This document shows, piece by piece, positions 7,428 to 15,477 of a stretch of DNA of 41,600 nucleotides. The stretch spans positions 1 through 41,600 of the forward strand of contig CAMFBN010000020.1 of assembly GCA_945948535.1 (NCBI GenBank). Reading direction: 5' to 3'. Origin of the DNA: an uncultured Clostridia bacterium. GTDB taxonomy: Bacteria > Bacillota > Clostridia > Oscillospirales > Oscillospiraceae. Under the pieces are notes generated by a model, which searched no databases, was not told where the DNA came from, and was given only the letters and a program-made list of their open reading frames with translations. Numbering within the stretch: position 1 is the stretch's first letter; each line of letters begins with the position of its first letter. A program made the translations under genes and the position numbers.

Positions 7428-8978
7428 TTATTTCGCGTATTCCACGGCCTTGGTTTCCCGGATGACATTAACCTTGATCTGACCGGGGTATTCCAGCTCG
7501 GCCTCGATCTTCTTGGCTACATCCCGGGCAAGCAGGATCATGTTGTCCTCGGACACCACCTCGGGCTTGACCATGATGCGGACTTCCCGGCCTGCCTGAA
7601 TGGCGTAGGCCTTCTCCACGCCGGGATAGGAGCCGGTGAGCTCCTCCAGCTTCTGCAAGCGGCGGATATAGTTCTCCACGTTCTCACGGCGGGCGCCGGG
7701 ACGGGCGGCGGAGATGGCATCGGCGGCCTGCACCAGCACGGCAATGACGGTCTTGGGCTCCACGTCGCCGTGATGGGCCTCGATGGCATTGACGATGACG
7801 GGATTCTCCTTGTACTTCCGGGCCAGATCCGCACCCAGCTGCACATGGCTGCCCTCCACCTCATGGTCGATGGACTTGCCCAGATCGTGCAGAAGACCTG
7901 CCCGCTTTGCCATGGCCACATCCACACCCAGCTCGGCAGCCATGAGCCCTGCGATGTGGGCCACCTCGATGGAGTGGTTCAGCACGTTCTGACCATAAGA
8001 AGTGCGGTACTTCTGACGGCCCAGAATCTTCACCAGTTCGGGGTTCAGGTTGTGGACGCCGGTCTCGTAGCAAGCCCGTTCGCCCTCCTCCCGGATGGTG
8101 CGGTCCACTTCCTTCCGGGCCTTCTCCACCATGTCCTCGATGCGGGTGGGGTGGATGCGTCCGTCCACGATCAGCTTCTCCAGCGCCAGCCGGGCAACCT
8201 CCCGGCGGACGGGATCGAAGCTGGAAACAGTGATCGCTTCGGGGGTATCGTCAATAATCAGGTCGACGCCGGTGATGGTTTCCAGCGTGCGGATGTTCCG
8301 GCCCTCCCGGCCGATAATCCGGCCCTTCATCTCATCATTGGGCAGGGTGACCACGGAAACGGTGGTCTCGGCAGCGTGGTCGGCAGCGCAGCGCTGGATG
8401 GCGGTAGCGATAATCTCCCGGCCCTTTTCCTCGGCCTCGTCCTTGAGCTGCTGCTCGATCTCCTTGATCTTCATGGCAGCCTCATGGCGAACCTCGTCCT
8501 CCACGCTCTTAAGAAGATATTCCTTGGCTTGCTCCTGCGTCAGCTCGGAGATTTTTTCCAGCTGCTCCAGCTGCTCCTGACGGACCGCGTCCACCTGAGC
8601 CTGGGTCTCGGCGACCTTCTGGAGCTTCTTCGCCAGTTCCTCTTCCTTGTGCTCAAAGGCTTCGGTCTTCTTGTCGAGAGTGGCTTCCTTTTGTTCCAAA
8701 CGGCGCTCCTGCTTGCTCAGCTCGGCGCGGCGCTCCTTGACTTCCTTTTCGTACTCTGTGCGAGATTTATGGATTTCGTCCTTGGCCTCCAAAAGCATTT
8801 CCTTCTTGCGGTTTTCACCGGAACGGATGGCTTCGTTAATCAGGCGGGTGGCTTCCGTTTCCGCGGAACCGATCTCCCGCTCGGCGACCTTCTTGCGGTA
8901 GGCAATACCAATGCCGAAGCCAGCAGCCAGACACGCCAGCAGACCCAGAACGGTAAGAATGATCTGTACCCATTCCAT
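7428..8978 (-). CDS. rny: Ribonuclease Y
   Basis: A 516-residue endoribonuclease that begins bulk mRNA decay at the membrane in Firmicutes. Order of parts: N-terminal membrane helix (about 3-24), a long charged coiled coil (about 30-200), the KH domain with [12 protein letters not shown], and the HD domain with [10 protein letters not shown] plus the second histidine set EAHHGD. Length and order match the family. The open frame begins at a GTG at 8993 that touches the AGGAGG (8994-8999), so the ATG at 8978, 15 nt from the ribosome site, is the better start. The gene has its own promoter and a leader of about 210 nt. Confidence 0.94.
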   Translation of the reverse strand: MEWVQIILTVLGLLACLAAGFGIGIAYRKKVAEREIGSAETEATRLINEAIRSGENRKKEMLLEAKDEIHKSRTEYEKEVKERRAELSKQERRLEQKEATLDKKTEAFEHKEEELAKKLQKVAETQAQVDAVRQEQLEQLEKISELTQEQAKEYLLKSVEDEVRHEAAMKIKEIEQQLKDEAEEKGREIIATAIQRCAADHAAETTVSVVTLPNDEMKGRIIGREGRNIRTLETITGVDLIIDDTPEAITVSSFDPVRREVARLALEKLIVDGRIHPTRIEDMVEKARKEVDRTIREEGERACYETGVHNLNPELVKILGRQKYRTSYGQNVLNHSIEVAHIAGLMAAELGVDVAMAKRAGLLHDLGKSIDHEVEGSHVQLGADLARKYKENPVIVNAIEAHHGDVEPKTVIAVLVQAADAISAARPGARRENVENYIRRLQKLEELTGSYPGVEKAYAIQAGREVRIMVKPEVVSEDNMILLARDVAKKIEAELEYPGQIKVNVIRETKAVEYAK

Positions 8979-9189
8979 AAATTTGCTGCACACCTCCTTC
9001 TAAAATAGTAGGCGCAGAAGGGGTGGCGCTTATACCCATGTGAAAAACGTGCGTAACAACCGACCGGGGAACAGCCCCGGGAAATTGAAAAAGCAAAACG
9101 CCAGCAATGGGCGTAAAACGCATACCCCGGCTAAGCCGGATAAAAATGAAACGCGCCCGGGCAGTCTCCCGGCTGCGTACACCATACCG
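8979..9189 (-). promoter_or_regulatory. Structured leader of rny
   Basis: The leader between the rny promoter and its start codon can form at least three GC-rich hairpins. They contain CCGGGAGACTGCCCGG, CCGGCTTAGCCGG and CCCGGGGCTGTTCCCCGG. No terminator or known riboswitch is evident. A leader this long and structured suggests control of RNase Y level, perhaps by its own cleavage, but that is inference. Confidence 0.45.
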
Positions 9190-9195
9190 TCCTTT

Positions 9196-9224
9196 ATTCT
9201 ACAAGCAACCATCCAGAATGTCAA
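9196..9224 (-). promoter_or_regulatory. Promoter of rny
   Basis: On the minus strand, -35 TTGACA (9224-9219) and -10 TAGAAT (9201-9196) have a 17-bp spacer, close to consensus. Confidence 0.85.
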
Positions 9225-9273
9225 GAAAAATTGTGGGAGGATTTGTTGAATTTGTATACTCCGCCAAATAAAT

Positions 9274-9302
9274 TTGACAAGCTGTTTTCACCATGATAAA
9301 AT
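9274..9302 (+). promoter_or_regulatory. Promoter of the cotH-like gene
   Basis: -35 TTGACA (9274-9279) and -10 TAAAAT (9297-9302) have a 17-bp spacer. It is divergent from the rny promoter 50 bp away. The leader is about 80 nt. Confidence 0.82.
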
Positions 9303-9390
9303 GGCGGCGTCTGCGGGTGGTATGTGCGCAATTTTGCACAGATGTGTCCGCGCAGCAGAGTAACCATCTGGCAGTCAAAGGAGCAATCAG

Positions 9391-11073
9391 ATGTACAAGG
9401 CAGTTGACAGGCAACGATCCGTTCTGATTCTGGCTGTGCTGTTATTTGGCGGCATACTGCTCGGGATTGCTTTCCTGGATTATGTGGAGCAGCCGGTATT
9501 TTCCCATGACAGCGGCTTTTATGAGGGCAGCTTTTCTCTTGCCATTTCCGCCTTCCACGCGGAAGAAATCTATTACACCCTGGACGGTTCCACACCGGAC
9601 GAAAATTCCCTGAAATATACCGGGCCGATCCGAATTACCGACGCGACGCAAAACGAAAACACCTATTCCATGCGCACCGATGTTTCTGTGGGATTTTATA
9701 CAGACCTGTTGGGGCAGGGCGAAGGCCCCGGTTATGCGGCACCGGATTTTCCGGTGGATAAGTGCACCGTCGTCCGGGCGATTGCCGTGAGTCCGGGGGG
9801 CAGCGTCAGTGAAATCACCTCGGCATCTTACTTCGTGGATGTCCGCCCGGAAGACTACCACGGCTGCAATATCCTTTCGCTGATCACAGACCCCGGCAGT
9901 CTGTTTGACAGCCAAACAGGCATCTAGGTTACCGGAGACGCCTTTGACGAATATCTGGAAGGCGGCGATCTGTCGGCCTCCTGGTGGTTCTGGCCGGCAA
10001 ATTACCGGCAGCGGGGAAAAGCGTGGGAGCGTCCCGTGACAATGGAATTTTTCAGCCGCGGCGGAGAAGCCCTGTACCGTACAGACGGCGGTATGCGGAT
10101 ACACGGCGGAGCCAGCAGAGCGTTTCTGCCCCGCAGCATCAATCTCTACGCGGATACCGGGAAAGCCGCCAGCCGGGGAATTGATTTCCCCATTTTCGCA
10201 GACAGCTATCGCCCGAAAGCAATCACCCTGAATTCCGGCGGAAACCAGACGATTACCCAGTTTCCGGACTATATGATGTCCCAAATGGCTGCGGAGCTGA
10301 ATTTCTCCCAAATGCAGTTTGAGCCTTATGTTTTGTTCCTGAACGGGGAATACTGGGGCTTTTATTGGCTTTCCGAAAAATATGACGAGGAATATCTGGC
10401 CCATCACTATCAGGTGCGGGCGGATGATGTGGTCATGATCAAAAACGGCGAGGTGGAAGCCGGCGAGTATGAGGATATTGGGCTGTACATCGATATGCAG
10501 TCCGACATCTGCCAGAATGATATGTCCAACGAGAGAAATTATCAGTGGGCCTGCGAAATGATCGACATGGACAGCTACATCGACTATTACGCCGCGCTCA
10601 TCTACCTTGCCCGGTGCGGAGACTGGCCCAGAAGCAATTTTGCTCTCTGGCGCACACGGAATGCAACCGACACAGACTCCTGCGCGGACGGGAGATGGAG
10701 ATGGATGCTGTTTGACTGCAACAGCACCTGTATGCGGGATATCGATTATGACGGCACCTGTCTGACCGAGGCGGACACCCTGTCCTACGTTCTGGAATCG
10801 GACGCGGTCTTTGCGTCCCTGTGGAAGAACGAATCCTTCCGACAGGCTTTCACCAGCCGGATTCTCCAGCTTGGTCAGACCGTCTTTGCCCCGGACAAAA
10901 TGGATGCCTTCATTCAGGACTATATGGATACAATGGCCCCCGTTCTGGAGCAGTCCTGGGCACGATTCTATGGCAGCCGGAATGAGAAATACGCCGAATT
11001 CTGCGCCACAATGGAGCAGTACAGGGCCTTTTTTGAAAAGCGGCCGGCGGTGGTCGAAGGCTGGTTCCGGTAG
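9391..11073 (+). pseudogene. cotH: CotH-family kinase-like protein gene interrupted by one amber codon
   Basis: One reading frame of 560 codons encodes an N-terminal membrane helix (about 10-30), a chitobiase C-terminal-like domain (YYTLDGSTPDENS, about 45-155), and a CotH domain with LYADTGKAASRG, DWPRSNFALWR and RWRWMLFDCNS. CotH proteins are atypical protein kinases best known from spore coats. A single TAG at 9925-9927 splits the frame after SLFDSQTGI. The same frame resumes with VTGDAFDEYLEGG, and related proteins I recall have a tyrosine here (GIYV). So one base (TAT or TAC to TAG) has broken the gene. It may give a 178-residue fragment, or an internal restart at 10036 may make the CotH half. 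AAGGAG precedes ATG 9391. Confidence 0.85.
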
Positions 11074-11082
11074 ACCAATCTG

Positions 11083-11155
11083 GCGGCGAGTCGCCGCTGA
11101 CAATGCGTGCGCTGGTAATTTGGCATCGTGACGCCATTGGGTGCTGCTCAGTTAG
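11083..11155 (+). repeat. Intergenic structured repeat, copy B
   Basis: The palindrome GCGGCGAGTCGCCGC (11083-11097) is followed by CAATGCGTGCGCTGGT, ATCGTGACGCCATTGGGT and TGCTCAGTTAGC. Compared with copy C, the inner stem changes from TGGT/ACCA to TGGC/GCCA, a compensatory change that keeps pairing. The repeat begins 10 bp after the CotH stop codon. Confidence 0.78.
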
Positions 11156-11194
11156 CTTTGAAAATGCCTGCGAAAGAGAAAAAGGTGTATGAAA

Positions 11195-12766
11195 ATGCGT
11201 CATATGGATTCTGTGGATTCGCAGTTTTACAAAATCGCAGCCGGCTTGTGGTCCATTCAGATGTGCCTGGTGCTGATACTCCTGGTGATATTCCAGGAAA
11301 GCACTGGCTATCCGCACAAGGTCGACTATCCGCTGCCACACATTGCGCTACTTCTGCTGGGGACGGGTATCCTATCCGTTGGCAGCTATGGGTACTGGCG
11401 GCACCGGGCAGCGATTGACTGCCTTGCGGAGCGGCGCTCCGAAGGCCCTATCGGGCTGCTGAGCGTGGCTGTGTTTTTCATCCAGGCGTATCTGTTCTAT
11501 AACATCTATTTTTTAACCGACTGGGATGTAAAAAACATCACCGCCACGGCAAAGAACCTCGTATCCGACAACTGGGAGATCCGGTATAACTTCGACAGAT
11601 ATCCCAACAACCTGATGCTCACAAGGATCCTGACAATTCTGTTTCGTCTCAACAATGCCTTTGGAAGCGTGGCTGAGCCGGAGTTTTTTGTGATTCTGGT
11701 GCAGTGCGCCGCTTCCTGTGTGGCAGGCTTTGTACTGTATCAGGTCGTGAAGGACCTGACAAAACCTGCCTGCGGATACGCGGTATGGCTTGTGTATGTC
11801 CTGCACGTGGCGTTCAACCCGTGGCTCACCATCCCTTACACGGATGCCATGACCCTGCTGATTCCCATTTCGGTTCTGCGGCTCTATCAGACGGCCCGGA
11901 CAGGGAAATACGCTCTGCTGAAATGGGCGGCAATGGGCTTTCTTTGCGCGTTTGGGTATCAGCTCAAGCCGCAGTGCGTAATCATTCTGATTGCCATTGT
12001 TCTGTGCGAGGGTGTCGGTTTTCTGGGCAGAAATCCTCAATGGGCTGATCGTCTGAAACGGCTGGGGATGGCCGCGATCGGCGCGGCAGCGGCCCTGATT
12101 CTATGCAGCCGTGTCCTGATTCCGTCCCTTGGCATCGAGACCGATCCGGAGCAGCGCTTTGGCCCGTCACATTATCTTATGATGGGTCTGAACTGGGACA
12201 CCTGCGGTTCCTGGAGCGGAGATGACGTGAGTTATTCCGGCTCCTTTGCGACTGCTGCTGAGCGAACAAATGCCAATCTTCAAGCCGCCAAAGGCAGATT
12301 GCAGGATATGGGGTTTACGGGGCTAATCAAGCATCTGGCCAGAAAGAGCCTTCTTAACTTTGGAGACGGAACTTACGCATGGGGAGTAGAGGGGATCTTC
12401 TATGCATACATATTCCCCGAACGGAATGATTTCGCATCCCCTCTCCTGCGGGAGATATTCTACACGACGGGGAAATATTACCCCTGCTTTGCTGTATTTC
12501 AGCAGCTGATCTGGACGACCATCCTCTTATCCTCTGCCGGAATCCTGATGTATCTTCTGACAGAGAAGGAAAAGGCTCAGGAAGTCGGGGTGATTACGCT
12601 TTCCCTGGTAGGGCTTGTCTGGTTCCAGACCATCTTTGAGGCGAGAGCACGGTACTTTTTTGCCTACGCACCCCTGTTCCTTGTAGCCGCCACACTGGGA
12701 TGGATCGGGTTTGTCCGTTTCTTTCGAAACAGAATCCGGAAGAAGCGCCACCGCCCTTGTCATTGA
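11195..12766 (+). CDS. Polytopic membrane protein, GT-C glycosyltransferase-like
   Basis: A 523-residue protein with about 11-12 hydrophobic helices. An acidic loop follows an early helix (FLTDWDVKNITATAKNLV), which resembles the catalytic first outer loop of GT-C glycosyltransferases that use lipid-phosphate sugars. A YPNNLMLTRIL segment follows soon after. I do not recognise a specific family, so the function is tentative. Three starts are possible (11189, 11195, 11204); AAGGTG at 11182-11187 is correctly spaced only for 11195. The gene follows the broken cotH gene across repeat copy B and may share its transcript. The stop codon overlaps the -35 box of the tRNA promoter. Confidence 0.75.
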   Translation: MRHMDSVDSQFYKIAAGLWSIQMCLVLILLVIFQESTGYPHKVDYPLPHIALLLLGTGILSVGSYGYWRHRAAIDCLAERRSEGPIGLLSVAVFFIQAYLFYNIYFLTDWDVKNITATAKNLVSDNWEIRYNFDRYPNNLMLTRILTILFRLNNAFGSVAEPEFFVILVQCAASCVAGFVLYQVVKDLTKPACGYAVWLVYVLHVAFNPWLTIPYTDAMTLLIPISVLRLYQTARTGKYALLKWAAMGFLCAFGYQLKPQCVIILIAIVLCEGVGFLGRNPQWADRLKRLGMAAIGAAAALILCSRVLIPSLGIETDPEQRFGPSHYLMMGLNWDTCGSWSGDDVSYSGSFATAAERTNANLQAAKGRLQDMGFTGLIKHLARKSLLNFGDGTYAWGVEGIFYAYIFPERNDFASPLLREIFYTTGKYYPCFAVFQQLIWTTILLSSAGILMYLLTEKEKAQEVGVITLSLVGLVWFQTIFEARARYFFAYAPLFLVAATLGWIGFVRFFRNRIRKKRHRPCH

Positions 12767-12791
12767 CATTCCCTCGCCCCCATGTTACAAT
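12763..12791 (+). promoter_or_regulatory. Promoter of tRNA-Leu
   Basis: -35 TTGACA (12763-12768) and -10 TACAAT (12786-12791) have a 17-bp spacer. The -35 box includes the TGA stop of the preceding gene. Transcription would start just before the tRNA. Confidence 0.88.
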
Positions 12792-12802
12792 AAAGCGGTT
12801 AT

Positions 12803-12886
12803 GCGGGCATGGTGGAATTGGTAGACTCGGTGGATTTAGGTTCCACTGCCAAAAGCGTGCAGGTTCGAGTCCTGTTGCCCGCACCA
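12803..12886 (+). tRNA. tRNA-Leu, anticodon UAG
   Basis: The acceptor stem GCGGGCA pairs with TGCCCGC, with discriminator A and encoded CCA. The anticodon stem GTGGA/TCCAC encloses loop TTTAGGT, giving UAG (reads CUN leucine codons). A long variable arm (TGCCAAAAGCGTG) marks a class II tRNA and the T-loop is GTTCGAGTC. All stems close. Confidence 0.97.
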
Positions 12887-12890
12887 TATT

Positions 12891-12927
12891 AGCACGATGG
12901 TTTTGATACAAAACCATCGTGCTTTTT
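12891..12927 (+). terminator. Terminator of tRNA-Leu
   Basis: AGCACGATGGTTTTG pairs with AAAACCATCGTGCT, followed by TTTTTT. It starts 4 bp after the tRNA. Confidence 0.95.
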
Positions 12928-13001
12928 TCTATATTGGTTGATATTTACACAGCAATTTGATACAATCTCTTAGACAAACTTGAATTTGGAGGTGAGGTTT
13001 A

Positions 13002-13439
13002 ATGCACGAAAACCTTATTACGAATTTGACATCAAAAGACGATAAATACGCTTGTGCCATTGCTGATAAAATCATATCCGAGAGTCAAAATACCGATGAA
13101 TGGTATGGATACTTTGATACCTTTGCTTCGCTGCTTAATCATCCTAAATCGTTGGTAAGAAATCGTGCATTGCACATTCTTGCCGCCAATGCTCAGTGGG
13201 ATGATAATAACCGCTTTGATACTATTCTATCAGAGTATCTTTCACATATTACGGATGAAAAACCGATTACTGCCAGACAATGCATTAAGGCTCTTGCGCA
13301 AGTAGGTATGGCAAAACCACAATACATTCCAAGGATACTGTCCTGTTTTCATGGCGCTGATTTATCGAAGTACAAGGACAGTATGCGACCCCTGATTGAA
13401 AAGGACATGGAAGAAACTGAAAGATTACTAACTGAGTAA
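13002..13439 (+). CDS. HEAT-like helical repeat protein, AT-rich gene
   Basis: A 145-residue, all-helical soluble protein. Segments such as LLNHPKSLVRNRALHILAAN and ITARQCIKALAQVG look like HEAT repeats, with helix pairs and the spaced Pro/Arg/Ala pattern. Such proteins serve as binding scaffolds; no enzyme motif is visible. GGAGGTGAGG precedes ATG 13002. Base composition is clearly lower in GC than that of every neighbour, with many AT-ending codons, which suggests recent transfer. It lies directly downstream of tRNA-Leu, a common insertion place, and is followed by an unusual motif array. Confidence 0.78.
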   Translation: MHENLITNLTSKDDKYACAIADKIISESQNTDEWYGYFDTFASLLNHPKSLVRNRALHILAANAQWDDNNRFDTILSEYLSHITDEKPITARQCIKALAQVGMAKPQYIPRILSCFHGADLSKYKDSMRPLIEKDMEETERLLTE

Positions 13440-13467
13440 ATTCCAATTTGACAAACTGATTAGCATA

Positions 13468-13548
13468 GTTTCAGTCCTAAAAGAGAGTTTCACTTCCCGC
13501 TTAATAGTTTCATTTTTTGAGTGAAACCAAATGAAACCTTTTGAAACC
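13468..13548. repeat. Phased array of TGAAAC motifs
   Basis: Three GTTTCA (minus-strand TGAAAC) copies start at 13468, 13487 and 13507, 19-20 bp apart. Three TGAAACC copies then start at 13522, 13532 and 13542, exactly 10 bp apart. Six copies of one motif, two helical turns apart on one strand then one turn apart on the other, look like an operator or iteron array. The rest of the 13440-13754 gap holds the inverted repeat at 13581-13628 and nothing else recognisable. Confidence 0.7.
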
Positions 13549-13580
13549 GTATCATTATTATCAAACTAATTCAAAGCAAT

Positions 13581-13628
13581 ATAATCCGAACCAACTCCCC
13601 CCTGTGTGGAAGAGCCGGTTCGGATTAT
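13581..13628 (+). terminator. Long inverted repeat, probable terminator
   Basis: ATAATCCGAACC (13581-13592) pairs with GGTTCGGATTAT (13617-13628) over a 24-nt loop, followed by TTGTTTT. It would end transcription coming from the HEAT-like gene. Confidence 0.6.
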
Positions 13629-13754
13629 TTGTTTTCCCCGTCAGATTTGATCAGCGTTGTCAAGCCGCCAGGAAAGGGGGAAGCCGTTCAGAGGATGGAT
13701 AAATGACAAAGACGCTGTATTTCCAGCCCCTTCCAAAGGCGACTGTTTTGCTTC

Positions 13755-15152
13755 CTATTTTTCGCAGTCCGCCGCTGCCGCGATTTTCTGGTAGATTCTG
13801 TTTTGAAGCGCCCGGCCGACGGGATAGGACAGGATGCCGGCGGCTACGCCTGTCACCCAGACATACTTCCATCCGATCAGCAATCCGGTAAGGAGCATCG
13901 CCGCTGCCGCAGTGAGCCAGTAGCATCCCCGCGTTCTGCCGCTTTTTCTGTTTACCGCATCCAGGATGCCCTCCTCCGCCGATTCGTGGGGCGCGTTCTC
14001 GATAAACTCCGCCGCGCCGGCAGGGCCCGGGCAGCCCCGAAAATCCGCGCTGCACTGCGCGGCTTTTTCTGCAAATACGGCGCTGCTCAGAAGTTCCTCC
14101 ACGGCTTTCCCAATGCCCGCCGGGGAATCGTCCCGCAAATATACGCCCGCTCCCATTTCCGCGGCCCTTCTCGCCACCGCGCACTGCTCCCCGGTCTGGG
14201 GGTACAGCACCATGGGGGTGGCCATGTACAGGCTTTCGGATACGCTGTTCATACCGCAGTGGGTAATGAATACGTCGGCCTTCGCCAGAATTTCAAGCTG
14301 ATTGACATAAGAATAAGCCCGGATGTTATCCGGCAGGTTCGCCGGCAGCTTTTTTTCCATATGATCTCCGCAGGAAATCACCACATCCACGTTTCTGTCC
14401 TTCAGCGCCTCCACACATTTGGCGTAAAAATCGGGCCGGTCGTTGATGACGGTGCCCATGGAAATATAGATGAGGGGGCGTTCCTTTGCCTTTTCGGGCA
14501 GAGCGTTGGAAAAGACCGACGGCCCCACGAAGGCGTAGTGGCCCGAAAAGCTCTCCGCGCAGGGCTGGAAGCGCCGGGAGGTGTAGACCACGGAATCCGT
14601 ATCGTTGTCATTCTGCACCAGAGACAGCGCGCTCTTGACGTGATAGCCGTAGGTCTCCAGTTCCTGAAGCGCCTTCGAAATCCTCGGCAGTCCGAAGATC
14701 ATATCCGCCATTTCTTTGGGGCTGTTTTTCATGTACCGGGAGGACATCTGATTGAAGGCGAAGGTGCTGACGGACACCACCATGGGCACCCGATGCTTCA
14801 GCGCGTTCAGCTTGCCCCAGAAGCAGACGGCATCGGTGTAAACCACATCCGGCTGAAAATCCGCAAATTCCCTGCTGAGAAAATCGTCCATGGCAAGGGT
14901 AATGCGGATATCCTGCACGGTCATTTCCGTGGTGGACACTGTTTTCAGTCCGACCGACTCTCGGGCAGTCAGCTTCGGCAGAAAATCATCACAGGCTACA
15001 AACTCTGCCTTTGTTGCTTTGATTTTTTCCTCAAATTCCCGGAAGGAATAAAAGCGGACCGCATTCCCACGCCTTACCAGCTCCGCAGCCACCGGAAGCA
15101 TGGGATTGGTGTGCCCGTGGGCGGGGATACAGAAACACGCGATTCTTTTCAC
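13755..15152 (-). CDS. MGT-type glycosyltransferase (GT1) with C-terminal membrane segments
   Basis: A 465-residue enzyme of the macrolide/UDP-glycosyltransferase type (GT1, GT-B fold). N-terminal motif PAHGHTNPMLPVAAEL (about 10-25) belongs to the acceptor half. IYISMGTV begins the donor half, and FITHCGMNSVSESLYMATP with QTGEQ is the nucleotide-sugar signature. It would move a hexose to a small hydrophobic acceptor, which cannot be identified. Residues about 400-460 add two hydrophobic segments (YWLTAAAAMLLTGLLIGW and YVWVTGVAAGILSYPVG) absent from ordinary soluble MGTs, so this form is probably membrane-tethered. The start overlaps the AbrB gene by 4 bp (ATGA), indicating one operon. Confidence 0.88.
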   Translation of the reverse strand: MKRIACFCIPAHGHTNPMLPVAAELVRRGNAVRFYSFREFEEKIKATKAEFVACDDFLPKLTARESVGLKTVSTTEMTVQDIRITLAMDDFLSREFADFQPDVVYTDAVCFWGKLNALKHRVPMVVSVSTFAFNQMSSRYMKNSPKEMADMIFGLPRISKALQELETYGYHVKSALSLVQNDNDTDSVVYTSRRFQPCAESFSGHYAFVGPSVFSNALPEKAKERPLIYISMGTVINDRPDFYAKCVEALKDRNVDVVISCGDHMEKKLPANLPDNIRAYSYVNQLEILAKADVFITHCGMNSVSESLYMATPMVLYPQTGEQCAVARRAAEMGAGVYLRDDSPAGIGKAVEELLSSAVFAEKAAQCSADFRGCPGPAGAAEFIENAPHESAEEGILDAVNRKSGRTRGCYWLTAAAAMLLTGLLIGWKYVWVTGVAAGILSYPVGRALQNRIYQKIAAAADCEK

Positions 15153-15370
15153 TGTCTGTCGCCCCCGTTTTCCTTATCAAACGCCATGTTGAACAGCTCC
15201 GCAAAGGCCCCCTTTGGCGGAATCGCGATGCCCCGTTCTTCGTCGCCGAGAATCAGTAGGGTATCCCCCGGCTTGATTCCAAACACGTCACGGGCCTGTT
15301 TCGGAATCACGATCTGACCTTTTTCGCCGACGGTGGCTGTCCAGGCATATTTTCCTTTCGGTGTTGCCAT
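15149..15370 (-). CDS. AbrB/SpoVT/MazE-type DNA-binding regulator
   Basis: A 73-residue swapped-hairpin regulator. The signature TVGEKGQIVIPKQARDVFGIKPGDTLLILGDEERGIAI covers most of the protein. AAGGAG with 8-nt spacing selects ATG 15370; a GTG at 15379 lies between them and is less likely. It is the first gene of a two-gene operon with the glycosyltransferase. A palindrome overlapping its own consensus promoter suggests self-repression. No toxin-like partner is adjacent, so an antitoxin role is unlikely. Confidence 0.9.
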   Translation of the reverse strand: MATPKGKYAWTATVGEKGQIVIPKQARDVFGIKPGDTLLILGDEERGIAIPPKGAFAELFNMAFDKENGGDRQ

Positions 15371-15395
15371 TACCTTCACTCCTTAAGTATGATTT

Positions 15396-15411
15396 GTATA
15401 ACAAATTATAC
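15396..15411. promoter_or_regulatory. Palindrome over the AbrB operon promoter
   Basis: GTATAACAAATTATAC is a 6-4-6 inverted repeat. It covers the -10 box (15405-15410) and the presumed start of transcription. A protein bound here would block the promoter; the AbrB-type product of the same operon is the obvious candidate. Confidence 0.6.
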
Positions 15412-15433
15412 TTATCCTTCGCGCAGATGTCAA
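15405..15433 (-). promoter_or_regulatory. Consensus promoter of the AbrB-glycosyltransferase operon
   Basis: On the minus strand, -35 TTGACA (15433-15428) and -10 TATAAT (15410-15405) have a 17-bp spacer, a perfect sigma-A consensus. It starts only 10 bp from the preceding gene's terminator. Confidence 0.92.
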
Positions 15434-15443
15434 GGGGTTTGGC

Positions 15444-15470
15444 AAAAAACCCGGGCCGACCGGCCCGGGT
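15444..15470 (-). terminator. Terminator of the PatB-like gene
   Basis: A 9-bp stem (ACCCGGGCC / GGCCCGGGT, GGTC loop on the minus strand) is followed by TTTTTT. It lies 7 bp after the stop codon. Confidence 0.93.
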
Positions 15471-15477
15471 AACGATA

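Noticed and set aside
8979..9189. Known riboswitch or T-box in the rny leader
   Set aside because: No T-box sequence, terminator-antiterminator pair or recognisable aptamer consensus is present.
9925..9927. Recoded amber codon (alternative genetic code or programmed readthrough)
   Set aside because: TAG is used as the true end of the same frame at 11073 and of the hydrolase gene at 1894, and no readthrough signal or suppressor tRNA is visible. A mutation or sequencing error is simpler.
13468..13548. CRISPR array
   Set aside because: The repeated motif is only 6-7 bp, in both orientations, with spacings of 10-20 bp. No 25-40 bp repeats, spacers or cas genes are present.
12803..13640. Integrative element attached at tRNA-Leu
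   Set aside because: The 3' end of the tRNA is not repeated downstream within the window and there is no integrase gene. Only composition suggests transfer.
15149..15370. Antitoxin of a toxin-antitoxin pair
   Set aside because: The fold fits MazE/AbrB proteins, but the coupled gene is a glycosyltransferase and no toxin-like small gene is adjacent.
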